DNA from: an uncultured Ruminococcus sp.
GTDB lineage: Bacteria > Bacillota > Clostridia > Oscillospirales > Acutalibacteraceae
Assembly (NCBI GenBank): GCA_905234535.1
Contig: CAJOII010000011.1
Span: 1-33,237, forward strand
Reading direction: 5' to 3'
Length of the DNA stretch: 33,237 bases
Below, piece by piece: positions 9,801-18,623 of this stretch. The position numbers and the translations under genes are program-made. Below the pieces are notes generated by a model that was given only the letters and a program-made list of their open reading frames with translations, did no database searches and had not been told where the DNA came from. Numbering within the stretch: position 1 is the first letter of the stretch; each line of letters starts with the position of its first letter.

Positions 9801-10461
9801 GAGAAGAAAGCTCCAGGAACTTCTCCGCTTTCGCGGACTGGACACGAAGAGGCTCTACCCTGTCCTCGAGCTCTGTGACGATATCACGCAGTCTGAGCAG
9901 GTTGTCCTCGGTATGAGAGAGCTTGCGCTCGGCTTCTACTTTTCTGTAGCGATAGCGGGAGATACCGGCGGCTTCTTCGAAGATCTCGCGTCTGTCCTCG
10001 GACTTGGAGGCGACGATCGAGTCGATCTTGCCCTGTCCGATCATCGAGTAGCCGTCTCTGCCGAGACCCGTATCCATGAAGAGCTCATGGATATCCTTGA
10101 GACGCACGGACGCCTTGTTGATCAGATACTCCGACTCTCCGGAGCGGTAATAGCGTCTGGTGACAGCTACCTCGTCGCCGCCGTAAGGCAGAAAGCGATC
10201 GGAGTTGTCGATCGTCAGGGTAACCTCAGCGTAGCCTTGGCGTTTTCTCTTATCGGTACCGTTGAAGACCACATCCTCCATCTTGGAGCAGCGCAGCGTC
10301 TTCGGGGACTGTTCGCCCAAGACCCAGCGGATCGCGTCGGAGATGTTGCTTTTGCCGGAGCCGTTGGGACCTACGACCGATGTGATACCGGTATCAAAGG
10401 TCAATTTTGTTTTGTCGGGAAAGGTTTTGAAACCTTGCAGTTCGAGAGATTTTAAGAGCAT
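6889..10461 (-). CDS. smc: Chromosome segregation protein SMC
   Basis: This 1190-residue SMC ATPase has the Walker A motif GPNGSGKSN at 31-39, two long coiled-coil arms (about 170-500 and 680-1030) rich in Glu, Lys and Ser, a hinge at about 510-665 (FEGFYHSVKVVMKES to DGQVINAGGSFTGGS) and the C-terminal signature LSGGEK at 1090-1095 with Walker B ending in DE at 1118-1119. It forms the condensin ring with ScpA and ScpB, which are not in this window. It starts three bases after the radical SAM stop and is followed by ftsY. Size is normal for bacterial SMC. Confidence 0.98.
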   Translation of the reverse strand: MLLKSLELQGFKTFPDKTKLTFDTGITSVVGPNGSGKSNISDAIRWVLGEQSPKTLRCSKMEDVVFNGTDKRKRQGYAEVTLTIDNSDRFLPYGGDEVAVTRRYYRSGESEYLINKASVRLKDIHELFMDTGLGRDGYSMIGQGKIDSIVASKSEDRREIFEEAAGISRYRYRKVEAERKLSHTEDNLLRLRDIVTELEDRVEPLRVQSAKAEKFLELSSQKKSLEIALWMDTIEKSSKVLKDHEEKIEIAKAAYDDAEETLSRINQETEDIYLKKGDISSQIEEHRASSSACDAEIAEKRAMISVCENDVQHNNDNINRVESEIEKARTSAEDIQNVIEEKQSLISEIKEKIGNKQSEYNTVSDELNHINIDTSRSNDELQKLSATLATLSSRLADVRVTDITSLSNIEELSARVATLRESQTERRDQLKTLREMRSDYEHKCQSAQEQVSMISNSIEGLELKMRGRSQKLEEQKQISDRLMLDAEEKSRRAKILIDLSQNFEGFYHSVKVVMKESKKGNIGGICGPVTTLIKVPSEYNIAMEVALGAKMQHIVVNTDTDAKRAIELLKKLDAGRATFLPVSTIKERSLDEKGLSDCYGYIGIASELCSCDQKYRAILSNLLGRIVIAEDLSSASAIAKKYSYRFMVVTLDGQVINAGGSFTGGSRAKNSGLLSRETEIEKLTKEAAALKEKYNASLEELKRIQSSYAKCESDLLGARADLSNAQQEAVRLDAEFVACRNECDSVQTQLSAIDAEIEASLKKIEESKAARAAAQKEMVSYTAQTESTEFKIKELTGSRDQMSEKREELSSALSDLRLKIVAFEKDVESISSEIETARLSGTEGERRIEELQREKEQYLQNNSDIENKIAELTQEIENLSAKTKSYTERIEQLNTELDNLDKRSVELRQLERDKSSERELYSNEFSRLEEKKLSLQKQYDDIISKLWEEYELTLSEARATAQGIENLTQARSQLSSLRQKIKALGTVNVAAIEEYKEVSERYEFMSAQVEDVEKSKRELERLITDLTKQMKEVFVTSFAEINKNFGITFKELFSGGEARLELSDPENILTSGIDIIVHPPGKIVVHLEALSGGEKALVAIALYFAIMKVRPAPFCVMDEIEAALDEVNVDRFAQYLRNLTESTQFILITHRRGTMEEADVLYGVTMQDEGISKLLELRASEVAVKLGLSN

Positions 10462-10464
10462 ATT

Positions 10465-11460
10465 CTACCCCTCATCCTTCACCGTCACCTGAAAATCATC
10501 GAGGGACGGATCCGGTACGATTGTAATATCATAAGAAAGCGATCTGAGCTTTCTTAAATTTTCCTGCTTATGACCGATCGCCTTGGAGACAAAGCGCGGT
10601 GATACCGCGACAAATGCGCGGTGTTTTCCTGATTGTTGTAATTTCTCTAAAAGAATTTTATACATCATTCTGCTTTCGCACAGTTCCCGAAAAGCGGGAT
10701 GGAAGGGACCCGTGATCATATCGCGCCGAAGCGTCTCGCTGTCGTGGAGCCCGACCCTGATCACACGGATACCGCAGTCAGTGAACCGCTCGATCAGCGA
10801 CGCGCACAGATCAATCGCCTGATCGAGCGTCTGAGGCGCATACGCTCCCCTCTCATACAAGAGAGCAAGGCGGGTGTTCTTCATCACAACGGTGGGATAG
10901 ATCCGCACCGTAGACGGATCCAGCTGAATGAACTCCTCTGCCGTCATCATATCAAGCATATCGTCGCTTCGATAGAGCCCCGTCATCATCTGAAGCCCGA
11001 GTTCAAAGGAATAGTCCCGAATGAGCCGTGACGCGATCCTCACATCATCAGCGGTATGTCCTCGCTCGTTAGAAAGGAGCACCTCATCGCTCATCGACTG
11101 GGCGCCGAGCTCGATCGAAGTGACACGATAATTCTTTAGAAGACTTAAAACTTCTTCATCAATACAATCCGGACGGGTGGAGATCCTGATCCCTTTGAAG
11201 CGGTCGGTATAGGGATATGCCGCGTCTAAAAGAGCGATCATATATTCCCTGTCGATCGCGGTGAAGGATCCGCCGAAAAAGGCGATCTCCGCGTTCGCTG
11301 TATTTTCTTTTAAAGAATCAACAGCGATCTTGATCGCGCTTCTCACATCATCCGGTGTAGGCTGATAGGATGCGCCGGAGATACTCTTTTGATTACAGTA
11401 GCTGCATCGCTGAGGACATCCGTTATGCGGGATGAACAATGCTACATTCGCGTGTTTAAT
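10465..11460 (-). CDS. Elp3-like radical SAM protein (COG1243 type)
   Basis: This radical SAM enzyme has the cluster motif CPQRCSYCNQ (C-x3-C-x2-C) close to the N-terminus, FFGGSFTAI, RISTRPDCI, TSIELGAQSMSDEVL, GLQMMTGLYRSD and a C-terminal radical SAM extension (PTVVMKNTRLALLYERG). It resembles the Elp3-like proteins encoded next to rnc and smc in many Clostridia but lacks an acetyltransferase domain; the substrate is unknown. Canonical starts give only TTG at 11439 (MFIPHNGCPQ), which cuts into the first barrel strand. Reading back in frame, ATT at 11460 gives KHANVALFIPHNGCP, the usual family beginning, with GGAG about 10 bases upstream and an ATTAA overlap with the rnc stop. I prefer ATT but this is not proven. 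Confidence 0.85.
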   Translation of the reverse strand: MKHANVALFIPHNGCPQRCSYCNQKSISGASYQPTPDDVRSAIKIAVDSLKENTANAEIAFFGGSFTAIDREYMIALLDAAYPYTDRFKGIRISTRPDCIDEEVLSLLKNYRVTSIELGAQSMSDEVLLSNERGHTADDVRIASRLIRDYSFELGLQMMTGLYRSDDMLDMMTAEEFIQLDPSTVRIYPTVVMKNTRLALLYERGAYAPQTLDQAIDLCASLIERFTDCGIRVIRVGLHDSETLRRDMITGPFHPAFRELCESRMMYKILLEKLQQSGKHRAFVAVSPRFVSKAIGHKQENLRKLRSLSYDITIVPDPSLDDFQVTVKDEG

Positions 11461-12130
11461 AACCCATCAACTCCAGCGCTTCTCTTGCAGCCTGCTGCTC
11501 GGCTTCTTTCTTCGAGCGTCCGCCGCCCCTGCCGATCACATTGGAGTTGAGGTGCACCTCGACCTTGAAGTGCTTATCGTGGTCGGGACCGGTCGCGGAG
11601 ACGACCGCGTACTCTAAGCGCTCGCCGGGGTTCTTCTGGATGATCTCCTGGAGCTTTGTCTTGTAGTCCTTGAAGGAATTGTTCTTGTGATGCTCGATCT
11701 CCGGGATCACAAACCGCAGGATGTGGCGCTTGGCGGCTTCCATCCCGCCATCGAGATAGATCGCCGCGATCAGCGCCTCGAACGCGTCGGAGACGATCGA
11801 GGGGCGGTTCGCGCCGCCGTTCTTCCGCTCACCGTTCGAGAGCATGATGAATGATCCCAAGTCCATCTGCTTCGCAAAGTCGAAGAGGCTCTTCTCACAT
11901 ACCAATGAGGCTCTGAGCTTGGTCAGCTCGCCTTCGGGCATCTCGGGACAGTTCTCAAAAATATAGTCGGAGACAACGATCGACAGCACCGCGTCGCCTA
12001 AGAACTCGAGGCGTTCGTTGTGGCGGATTCTGCCCTTCTGCTCGTTCGCATATGAAGAATGGGTCAGCGCCTCTCGAAGCAGGCTTTCGTTATGAAAAAA
12101 ATAGCCGATTTTCTCTTGAATATCTTTCAC
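11456..12130 (-). CDS. rnc: Ribonuclease III
   Basis: This 224-residue double-strand-specific RNase processes rRNA precursors and structured mRNAs. It has the RNase III signature ERLEFLGDAV at 39-48, a second acidic active-site region around DAFEALIAAIYLDGG, and a C-terminal double-stranded RNA binding domain (about 153-222) ending in GGRSKKEAEQQAAREALELMG. The start codon is GTG at 12130, directly after the plsX stop (TAAGTG), with GTGGAG upstream. The usual acpP gene between plsX and rnc is absent here. Confidence 0.97.
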   Translation of the reverse strand: MKDIQEKIGYFFHNESLLREALTHSSYANEQKGRIRHNERLEFLGDAVLSIVVSDYIFENCPEMPEGELTKLRASLVCEKSLFDFAKQMDLGSFIMLSNGERKNGGANRPSIVSDAFEALIAAIYLDGGMEAAKRHILRFVIPEIEHHKNNSFKDYKTKLQEIIQKNPGERLEYAVVSATGPDHDKHFKVEVHLNSNVIGRGGGRSKKEAEQQAAREALELMGY

Positions 12131-13135
12131 TTACTCCACTTCTTTCAGCTCTGAGAGCGACTGAGTAATAGATTCGATGACATGGTTGTCAACATAGTCC
12201 TTGGTCACGCGGATCGCGTTCTTGATTGTCTTCGCGTTCGCAGTGCCGTGCGCCTTGAAGACGGGTTTTTGGCAGCCTAAGACCGGCGCGCCGCCGACCT
12301 CGTTATAGTCGACAGACTTCTTGAGCTCTTTCATCTCTTTGAGGATCAGCGCCGCGGCGAGCTTCGTTTTGAGGTTCTTAGTGAACACTCCCTTGACCTT
12401 TTTGAGCAGAGCCGAAGCGACGCCCTCGAAAGTCTTTAAGATCATATTGCCGGTATAACCGTCACACACCGCGACATCACAGCCGTCGGTGGGAATATCT
12501 CTCGCCTCGACATTACCGATGAAGTTGATCGGGGTCTCTTTCAAGAGCTTGTACGCTTCCTGCTCAAGCTCTCTGCCCTTGTGCTCTTCGGTGCCGATGT
12601 TCGCAAGTCCGACGCGGGGATTCTCGATCCCCATGACCTTGTTCATATAGATCGAGCCCATCAGTGCGAACTGGCGCAGCGCGTCGGGGCGGCATTCCTT
12701 GTTGATACCGGAGTCAAGCAGCATGAAGTAGCCGTTCGAGTTCGGCATCACAGGCGCGAACGCGACGCGCTTGATGCCCTTGATACGCTTGACGAGGAGC
12801 GCGGCTCCCGCGCCTAAAGCGCCGGAGTTGCCCGCGGAGACAAAGGCGTCTCCCTCTCCCGCGGCGACCATCCTCAGACCCTTTGCCATCGAGGTCTCTG
12901 CGTACTTCTTCTCACGGATCTTGGTGCCGTCTTCGTTCTGAGAGAACACATCGGGCGCGTGAACGATCTCTACACCTGAAAGGTCGATGTTATTCTCAGC
13001 GGCGACCGATCTGATTTTCGCTTCGTCGCCTGTGAGAATAATATCCACTTGGTACTCGTTCTTCGCGTCAATAGCGCCTTTGATAATTTCTAACGGGGCG
13101 TTGTCGCCGCCGAAAGCGTCTACGATGATTTTCAT
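12131..13135 (-). CDS. plsX: Phosphate acyltransferase PlsX
   Basis: This 334-residue enzyme converts acyl-ACP and phosphate to acyl-phosphate for phospholipid synthesis by PlsY. Recognisable segments are IIVDAFGGDNAPLEIIKGA at the start, VSAGNSGALGAGAALLVKRIKG, MLLDSGINKECRPDALRQFA, VGLANIGTEEHKG, VCDGYTGNMILKTFEG and EVGGAPVLGCQKPVFKAHG. The length is family-typical. AAGGAAA lies upstream of ATG 13135. It abuts rnc; fapR and acpP, frequent neighbours in Firmicutes, are not present. Confidence 0.97.
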   Translation of the reverse strand: MKIIVDAFGGDNAPLEIIKGAIDAKNEYQVDIILTGDEAKIRSVAAENNIDLSGVEIVHAPDVFSQNEDGTKIREKKYAETSMAKGLRMVAAGEGDAFVSAGNSGALGAGAALLVKRIKGIKRVAFAPVMPNSNGYFMLLDSGINKECRPDALRQFALMGSIYMNKVMGIENPRVGLANIGTEEHKGRELEQEAYKLLKETPINFIGNVEARDIPTDGCDVAVCDGYTGNMILKTFEGVASALLKKVKGVFTKNLKTKLAAALILKEMKELKKSVDYNEVGGAPVLGCQKPVFKAHGTANAKTIKNAIRVTKDYVDNHVIESITQSLSELKEVE

Positions 13136-13175
13136 ATTTTTATTTCCTTTTCATATATTGTAATTTTCGGGTCGG

Positions 13176-14486
13176 TTATAACGACTTTTTGAACTCATCC
13201 AGAGCAGCGAGCGCGCGGTCGGCATACGCCTGTCCGCGCTGAGCCTTGTCTCTCGGACGGTCGATGAGTTCCGGCAAAACGCCGAAGTTCGCGCCCATCG
13301 GCTGAAAGTCCCTGATTGTCTCGTCACTGATATAGCGCGACAAAGCGCCGATCATGGTCTCACGGGGCAGCGTGACGGTCTTTTGATCCTGTATCAGACG
13401 CGCCGCGTTGATACCTGCGATCAGTCCCGAGGATGCTGACTCCATGTACCCCTCGACACCGGTGATCTGACCGGCAAAAAAGATGTTTTTATTTTCTCTC
13501 AGAGAATAATCCGAGTTCAATAACCGCGGAGAGTCGATGAAGGTGTTGCGGTGCATCACCCCGTAGCGCAGGAAATCCGCGTTCTTCAAAGCGGGGATCA
13601 GCGAGAAGACGCGCTTCTGTTCAGAAAACTTTAAATTCGTCTGAAAGCCGACGAGGTTATACATCGAGCCCTCGCGGTTCTCCTTGCGAAGCTGAAGCAC
13701 CGCCCACGGCCTGTGACCTGTTCTCGGATCTCTAAGTCCCACGGGCTTCATCGGGCCGAAGCGAACGGTATCGACGCCCCTCTGCGCCATCACCTCGATC
13801 GGCATACAGCCTTCGTAGACCTTCGGGTTCATCACATCGAACTCGTGTACCGGCGCGCGCTCGGCTGAGATCAGCGCCTGATAGAACCGCTCGTATTCTT
13901 CCTTATTCATCGGACAGTTGAGATAGTCGTCGCCGTCGCCCTTCTGATAGCGCGACTCAAAGAACGCACACGACATATCGATGCTCTCAAAGGACACGAT
14001 CGGCGCCGCCGCGTCAAAGAACCTCAAGGACTCGCCGAAGCGGTTCTTAATATCCTCTGAGAGCTTCTCAAAGGTCAAGGGACCTGTCGCGATGATCGTG
14101 ATGCCGTCTTCGGGGATCTTCTCTATTTCCTGAGAAATAACGGTGATGTTCTCGTCGTGCGTGATATAGTCGGTGACCTTCTCTGAAAACTCGTCCCTGT
14201 CGACCGCCAGCGCGCCGCCCGCGGGGACAGAAGAACTGTCGGCGACCTTCATCAGAAGAGAGTCAAGACGCCGCATCTCTTCTTTCAAGAGACCCGCCGC
14301 GGAGTTGACGCGGTTCGCTTTGAACGAATTGGAACAGACGATCTCACACAGATAGTCCTTGTGGTGCGCGGGGGACTTTTTGAGCGGTTTTGCGTCGTAA
14401 AGCTCGACTTTGATACCGCGTTTTGAGAGCTGATACGCCGCTTCACATCCCGCAAGACCCGCGCCGATAACCTTGACGCCGCTCAT
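13176..14486 (-). CDS. trmFO: tRNA m5U54 methyltransferase (folate/FAD-dependent)
   Basis: This 436-residue flavoprotein makes 5-methyluridine at position 54 of tRNAs, with methylene-tetrahydrofolate as carbon donor. The N-terminal FAD motif is VIGAGLAGCEAA (about 6-17), followed by CSNSFKANRVNSAAGLLKEEM, DYLNCPMNKEEYERFY, GCMPIEVMAQRG, LRFGP-like VRFGPMKPVGLRDPRTG and FFAGQITGVEGYMESASSGL. Start 14486 is chosen for the ATGA overlap with the topA stop and for the canonical N-terminus; the open frame extending to 14696 only rereads topA zinc-finger sequence. The topA-trmFO pairing is common in Firmicutes. Confidence 0.97.
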   Translation of the reverse strand: MSGVKVIGAGLAGCEAAYQLSKRGIKVELYDAKPLKKSPAHHKDYLCEIVCSNSFKANRVNSAAGLLKEEMRRLDSLLMKVADSSSVPAGGALAVDRDEFSEKVTDYITHDENITVISQEIEKIPEDGITIIATGPLTFEKLSEDIKNRFGESLRFFDAAAPIVSFESIDMSCAFFESRYQKGDGDDYLNCPMNKEEYERFYQALISAERAPVHEFDVMNPKVYEGCMPIEVMAQRGVDTVRFGPMKPVGLRDPRTGHRPWAVLQLRKENREGSMYNLVGFQTNLKFSEQKRVFSLIPALKNADFLRYGVMHRNTFIDSPRLLNSDYSLRENKNIFFAGQITGVEGYMESASSGLIAGINAARLIQDQKTVTLPRETMIGALSRYISDETIRDFQPMGANFGVLPELIDRPRDKAQRGQAYADRALAALDEFKKSL

Positions 14487-16555
14487 TTCTTCGAATAACC
14501 GCATCCGTCCTTCTGACAGAAGAGCGTGGCTCTCTTGCCTTTCTTCTTGAACAGCGGTTCTCCGCACTGGGGACATTTCTCCGAGGTGGGCTCGTACCAG
14601 GAGACAAAGTCGCAGTTCGGATAGTTTGAGCATCCGTAGAACTCTTTGCCCTTCTTGGTTCTCTTGATGATGACATCGCCGCCGCACTTGGGGCACGGCA
14701 CGCCGACCTCTTCGACATATTTCTTGACATTCTTACATTCGGGATAGCCGGGACAGGCGATGAACTTGCCGTATCTGCCGACCTTGACGACCATCTTTCT
14801 GCCGCATTTCTCGCAGATGATGTCGGTCTCGTCTTCTTTCAAGGTGATCTTGACGCCCTGCATATCTGCCTTCGCCTTTTTGAGGCTCTTGTCGAAATCG
14901 GTATAGAACTCGTCTAAGAGCTCATCCCAGCGGATGGCGCCGCTCTCGACAGTATCGAGTTCCTGCTCCATCTGGGCGGTGAACTTGACATTGACGATCT
15001 TCGGGAAACGCTCCTTCATCAGGTTGGAGAGCGCCTCTCCGAGCTCAGTGGGATAGAGCGTCTTGCCCTCACGCTTGACATACTCTCTACCCGTGATGGT
15101 AGAGATGGTCGCGGCGTAGGTGGACGGTCTGCCGATGCCGTATTCCTCAAGCGCCTTGATCAAGGACGCCTCTGTGTATCTTGACGGCGGCTGGGTGAAG
15201 TGCTGATTCGGGATGATCTCCTTGACCTTGCAGTGGGTATCCTTTTCTAAGGATAAGATCTGATTATCCTTCTCCTCCGACTCGTCCTTGCCCTCGGTAT
15301 AGAGCTTTGTAAAGCCGTCAAAGTCTACCTTGTAGCCTGCCGCCTTGAAGACATATCCGTTGCCCTCGATGTCCGCTTGGGTGGTCTTCTGGATACAGTC
15401 AGCCATCTGAGACGCGATGAAGCGCTCCCAGATGAGCTTGTAGAGCTTATACTGGTCAGAGCTCAAGCTCGACTTGACTCTGTCGGGAGAGAGTGACGGC
15501 GTGGAGGGACGTATCGCCTCGTGACCGTCCTGAGCGCCTGCGCGGGACTTGTAGAAGCGGGGCTTCGGCGGCAGATACGCCTTGCCGAAATGCTCACCGA
15601 TATAGTCTGCTGCGTCTCTGACAGCGTCGTTCGAGATCCTTAAGGAGTCGGTTCTCATATAGGTGATCAGACCGATCGCGCCGATGCCCTCGATCTCAAC
15701 GCCTTCGTAAAGCTCCTGAGCGACCTTCATGGTCCTCCTCGACTGGAAGTTGAGCTTTCTCGACGCCTCCTGCTGAAGGGTGGAGGTGATGAACGGCGGC
15801 GCGGGAGACTTCTTTCTCGTGCCGTTCTTGACCTTTGTGATGACAAAGTCGGCGCCGTCCAGATCGGACAGGATCGCGTCGGCCTGCTCTTTATTCTTGA
15901 CTTTGATCTTGCCCTTCTGATCGCCGTAGAGGGACGCCGAGAACGCCTTGCGCGAGCCCTTGGGGATGAACTTCGCGTCGATCGACCAGTACTCCTCGGG
16001 CTTGAACGCGCGGATCTCGTTCTCTCTGTCCACAACGATCCTCACCGCGACGGACTGCACTCTGCCGGCAGAGAGACCGCGGTGGATCTTCTGAGAGACA
16101 AAGGGCGAGAGCTTGTAGCCGACGATACGGTCTAAGATCCTTCTCGCCTGCTGGGCGTTGACGAGATCGATGTTGATCGCTCGCGGGGATGACATACCGT
16201 TCTTGATACCGCTCTTGGTGATCTCGTTGAACTCGACTCTGTCGATCTCTTCGAGCGGCAGAGAGAGCAGATACGCCAGATGCCACGAGATCGCCTCTCC
16301 CTCTCGATCGGGGTCGGTCGCGAGATAGACCTTCTCGGACTTCTTCGCCTTTGCCTGCAGCTCGTCGACTAATTTCTCTTTTCCTTTGATGACCTCATAT
16401 TTCGGCTCGAAGTTGTGGCTGATATCCACAGAAAGCCGCGCCGCGGGCAGGTCTCTGACATGACCCATCGACGCAACGACCTCATAGCCGTCTCCTAAAT
16501 ACTTTTTGATCGTTTTCGCCTTTGCGGGCGACTCAACAATGACAAGATTAGACAT
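14483..16555 (-). CDS. topA: DNA topoisomerase I
   Basis: This 690-residue type IA topoisomerase relaxes negative supercoils. It has a TOPRIM domain (NLVIVESPAKAKTIKKYLG, DPDREGE at 81-87) and the active-site Tyr299 in LITYMRTDSLRIS. Near the C-terminus are three four-Cys zinc ribbons at about 581-608, 621-648 and 661-685. The third ribbon differs slightly in spacing. AGGAGG precedes ATG 16555. Its stop overlaps the trmFO start. The 74-base gap to dprA is AT-rich but shows no clear promoter. Confidence 0.98.
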   Translation of the reverse strand: MSNLVIVESPAKAKTIKKYLGDGYEVVASMGHVRDLPAARLSVDISHNFEPKYEVIKGKEKLVDELQAKAKKSEKVYLATDPDREGEAISWHLAYLLSLPLEEIDRVEFNEITKSGIKNGMSSPRAINIDLVNAQQARRILDRIVGYKLSPFVSQKIHRGLSAGRVQSVAVRIVVDRENEIRAFKPEEYWSIDAKFIPKGSRKAFSASLYGDQKGKIKVKNKEQADAILSDLDGADFVITKVKNGTRKKSPAPPFITSTLQQEASRKLNFQSRRTMKVAQELYEGVEIEGIGAIGLITYMRTDSLRISNDAVRDAADYIGEHFGKAYLPPKPRFYKSRAGAQDGHEAIRPSTPSLSPDRVKSSLSSDQYKLYKLIWERFIASQMADCIQKTTQADIEGNGYVFKAAGYKVDFDGFTKLYTEGKDESEEKDNQILSLEKDTHCKVKEIIPNQHFTQPPSRYTEASLIKALEEYGIGRPSTYAATISTITGREYVKREGKTLYPTELGEALSNLMKERFPKIVNVKFTAQMEQELDTVESGAIRWDELLDEFYTDFDKSLKKAKADMQGVKITLKEDETDIICEKCGRKMVVKVGRYGKFIACPGYPECKNVKKYVEEVGVPCPKCGGDVIIKRTKKGKEFYGCSNYPNCDFVSWYEPTSEKCPQCGEPLFKKKGKRATLFCQKDGCGYSKK

Positions 16556-16629
16556 AAGTCCTCCTATATAATAATGAAAAATGAAATACGATCACTAAAA
16601 ATATGCTTCATATCTCATTTACGGATATA

Positions 16630-17739
16630 CTAAATCAGCTGATACATCCTGCCTTTTCCGGCTTTGATCAGACCTTCCATCTCAAGCTCGGTGATGCACT
16701 GCAGGACGATGTTGACAGACAACCCCGATTTCAGGGTGATATCGTCGATATGCTGCGGATCCGATGTGATCACCCGATATACCTTCTTTGCGTTCTCAGA
16801 GACATCGATATCTGCTCTATGCTTCGGGATCTCTGCCGTGACAGATTCACCGGCGCCTACAATGATATATTCGGGATAACAGTCCGTGATGTCCGAATAA
16901 GATGTCACCGGGATCGCGCCGTCCTTGATCAGGCGGTTGGTCCCGACAGAATAAGCGGAGGTGATGTTCCCCATCACGGCGAAGACATCGCGGTTTTGCT
17001 CACAGGCGAGACGCGCGGTGATCAGCGAGCCGCTTCTCTCCCCTGCTTCGATGACCGCAACGCCGTTGGAGAGCCCTGAGATGATGCGGTTCCTCTCAGG
17101 GAAAGTGAACTTTGACGCGGGATAATCGGGCGGGTATTCCGAGATGACAGCGCCTGTCTTCGAGATCGCTTCTCTGAGCTTTTGCTGATGCATCAGATAG
17201 CGGTGATGGATCCCGCAGCCGAGCACGGCTACGGTGGTGCCTCCCGCGTCCAAGGCGCCGGTATGCGCCTCGCAGTCGATACCCACCGCGCCGCCGGAAA
17301 CGATGATCACGCCAAGCTTCGAGAGGCTTGCCGACAGCATCGTTGCGGTCATCTTTCCGTAGGAGGTGGCGTTTCTCGTACCGACCATCGCGATGGAGAG
17401 CCGGTGTTCAAAATCCGGCAGTCTGCCCCAGACATACAGCACCGCGGGCGGATCGGCGATCTCGAACAGTCTATCAGGATAATTGCTGTCGTCAAACGAT
17501 AACACGGTATATCCCAGACGGTTGCACTGATCGATAATATCATAAGCTTTTGACAGTTCTGTATGCGAAAGAGACTCGATATCGTGTTGATTGAGCACAC
17601 CGGACAGACGCCACTCGAAGGTTCCCGCTCGGTAGAACTCTTCCATACTGCCGTAGAGCTTACAAAGCGCCTTTAGCTTCGGGTTTGAATACCCTAAGGC
17701 AAGCGTCAGCCAGATATAATACTTTGCGTCAGAAGTCAT
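16630..17739 (-). CDS. dprA: DNA-processing protein DprA
   Basis: This 369-residue protein loads RecA on incoming single-stranded DNA during natural transformation. The Rossmann-like core contains GTRNATSYG at 120-128, SGGAVGIDCEAHTGALDAGG from 148, AVLGCGI, FPERNRIISGLSNGVAVIEAG and GSLITARLACEQNRDVFAV. An N-terminal helical domain and a C-terminal winged-helix-like end (ENAKKVYRVI...GLIKAGKGRMYQL) are present. Start 17739 overlaps the upstream methyltransferase stop as ATGA; the ATG at 17754 would add five residues. DprA is also widespread in species without proven competence. Confidence 0.96.
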   Translation of the reverse strand: MTSDAKYYIWLTLALGYSNPKLKALCKLYGSMEEFYRAGTFEWRLSGVLNQHDIESLSHTELSKAYDIIDQCNRLGYTVLSFDDSNYPDRLFEIADPPAVLYVWGRLPDFEHRLSIAMVGTRNATSYGKMTATMLSASLSKLGVIIVSGGAVGIDCEAHTGALDAGGTTVAVLGCGIHHRYLMHQQKLREAISKTGAVISEYPPDYPASKFTFPERNRIISGLSNGVAVIEAGERSGSLITARLACEQNRDVFAVMGNITSAYSVGTNRLIKDGAIPVTSYSDITDCYPEYIIVGAGESVTAEIPKHRADIDVSENAKKVYRVITSDPQHIDDITLKSGLSVNIVLQCITELEMEGLIKAGKGRMYQLI

Positions 17740-18524
17740 TTGATCATTTCCCACAGGATAATCGAGGCGGCAACTGCCGCGTTGAGAGACTCAGCGTCAC
17801 CGCGCATCGGGATGAACAGTTTATCAGAGCAGGCTGAGATCACCTGATCGGAGAGCCCTCTGCCCTCGTTGCCGATACAAACAAGAGAGAAATCGGAAAA
17901 ACGCATATCCGAGAGCAGCTGAGAATCCTCTGACAGCACCGCGGCATAGGATCTGCCGAAGCGGTTAAAGCGCTCAATCAGTGACACCAGATCATCACAT
18001 ACCGCTACCCTCTGACGAAACACAGCTCCCATGCTGCCGCGGATCACCTTCGGAGAATACAGATCGCAGCAGTTCTCGGACATCACAACCAGATCGATCG
18101 CGAACGCCTCGGCAGTTCTCAGGATCGTGCCGAGGTTCGACGGATCCGCGATATCCTCAAGAACCAATATTTTTCCATTCTCATTAATTTTATCAAAGTC
18201 AGCGGGTTTGTCAAGTGTTTTTATAACAAAAAGCACTCCCTGTGGTGTTTTCGTGTCGGATAAACCACTAAATATGCTATCCTTGACGATACAGCGCTCT
18301 CCCATCACCTCTGAAAGCAGATGAAACTGATCGACTGCTCTGTCTGTAAAGCTCTCTGAGTAGAGGGCAAGAGTGACCTCGACTCCGCTTCTTAATGCGT
18401 CTTCGCACAGCCTGACCCCTTCCGCGACAAAGAGGCGCTCACGCCTTCTGAAAGACGAAGACGAAATGAGCTTTCTGACATATTTGATTTTTGAATTTTC
18501 TTTTGAAGAAATATATTCCATCAT
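17736..18524 (-). CDS. TrmH/SpoU family RNA 2'-O-methyltransferase
   Basis: This 262-residue SPOUT methyltransferase carries motif 1 DPSNLGTILRTAEAF, motif 2 CIGNEGRGL and motif 3 ESLNAAVAASIILWEM, which form the trefoil-knot SAM site. The N-terminal part (SSKENSKIKYVRKL, RRRERLFVAEGVRL) is an SpoU substrate-binding domain as in 23S rRNA methyltransferases. The exact RNA target cannot be told from sequence. AGGAG lies 7 bases before ATG 18524; an immediately following second ATG is possible. It follows the rplT terminator, so a new promoter or readthrough is needed; I found no strong promoter. Confidence 0.93.
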   Translation of the reverse strand: MMEYISSKENSKIKYVRKLISSSSFRRRERLFVAEGVRLCEDALRSGVEVTLALYSESFTDRAVDQFHLLSEVMGERCIVKDSIFSGLSDTKTPQGVLFVIKTLDKPADFDKINENGKILVLEDIADPSNLGTILRTAEAFAIDLVVMSENCCDLYSPKVIRGSMGAVFRQRVAVCDDLVSLIERFNRFGRSYAAVLSEDSQLLSDMRFSDFSLVCIGNEGRGLSDQVISACSDKLFIPMRGDAESLNAAVAASIILWEMIK

Positions 18525-18578
18525 ATTCGATCTCCTCGGTTCCCTCTACGAAGGGATCAGGAAAATGTTATCACTTAC

Positions 18579-18611
18579 AAATATAAAAGCGTTTGGGATA
18601 ATCCCAAACGC
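18579..18611 (-). terminator. Rho-independent terminator of infC-rpmI-rplT
   Basis: On the minus strand GCGTTTGGG and CCCAAACGC form a perfect 9-bp stem around a 5-base loop, followed by TTTTATATTT. It begins 12 bases after the rplT stop and closes the ribosomal operon. Confidence 0.92.
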
Positions 18612-18623
18612 AGTTATAGCTTT

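Noticed and set aside
9316..10455. Plus-strand 379-codon open frame antisense to smc.
   Set aside because: It rereads the smc 5' region, shows no ribosome site or domain, and its Leu/Asp/Gly-rich content is the mirror of the smc codons.
14487..14696. N-terminal extension of trmFO to 506 residues.
   Set aside because: The added residues are an out-of-frame reading of topA zinc fingers; the family N-terminus starts at 14486.
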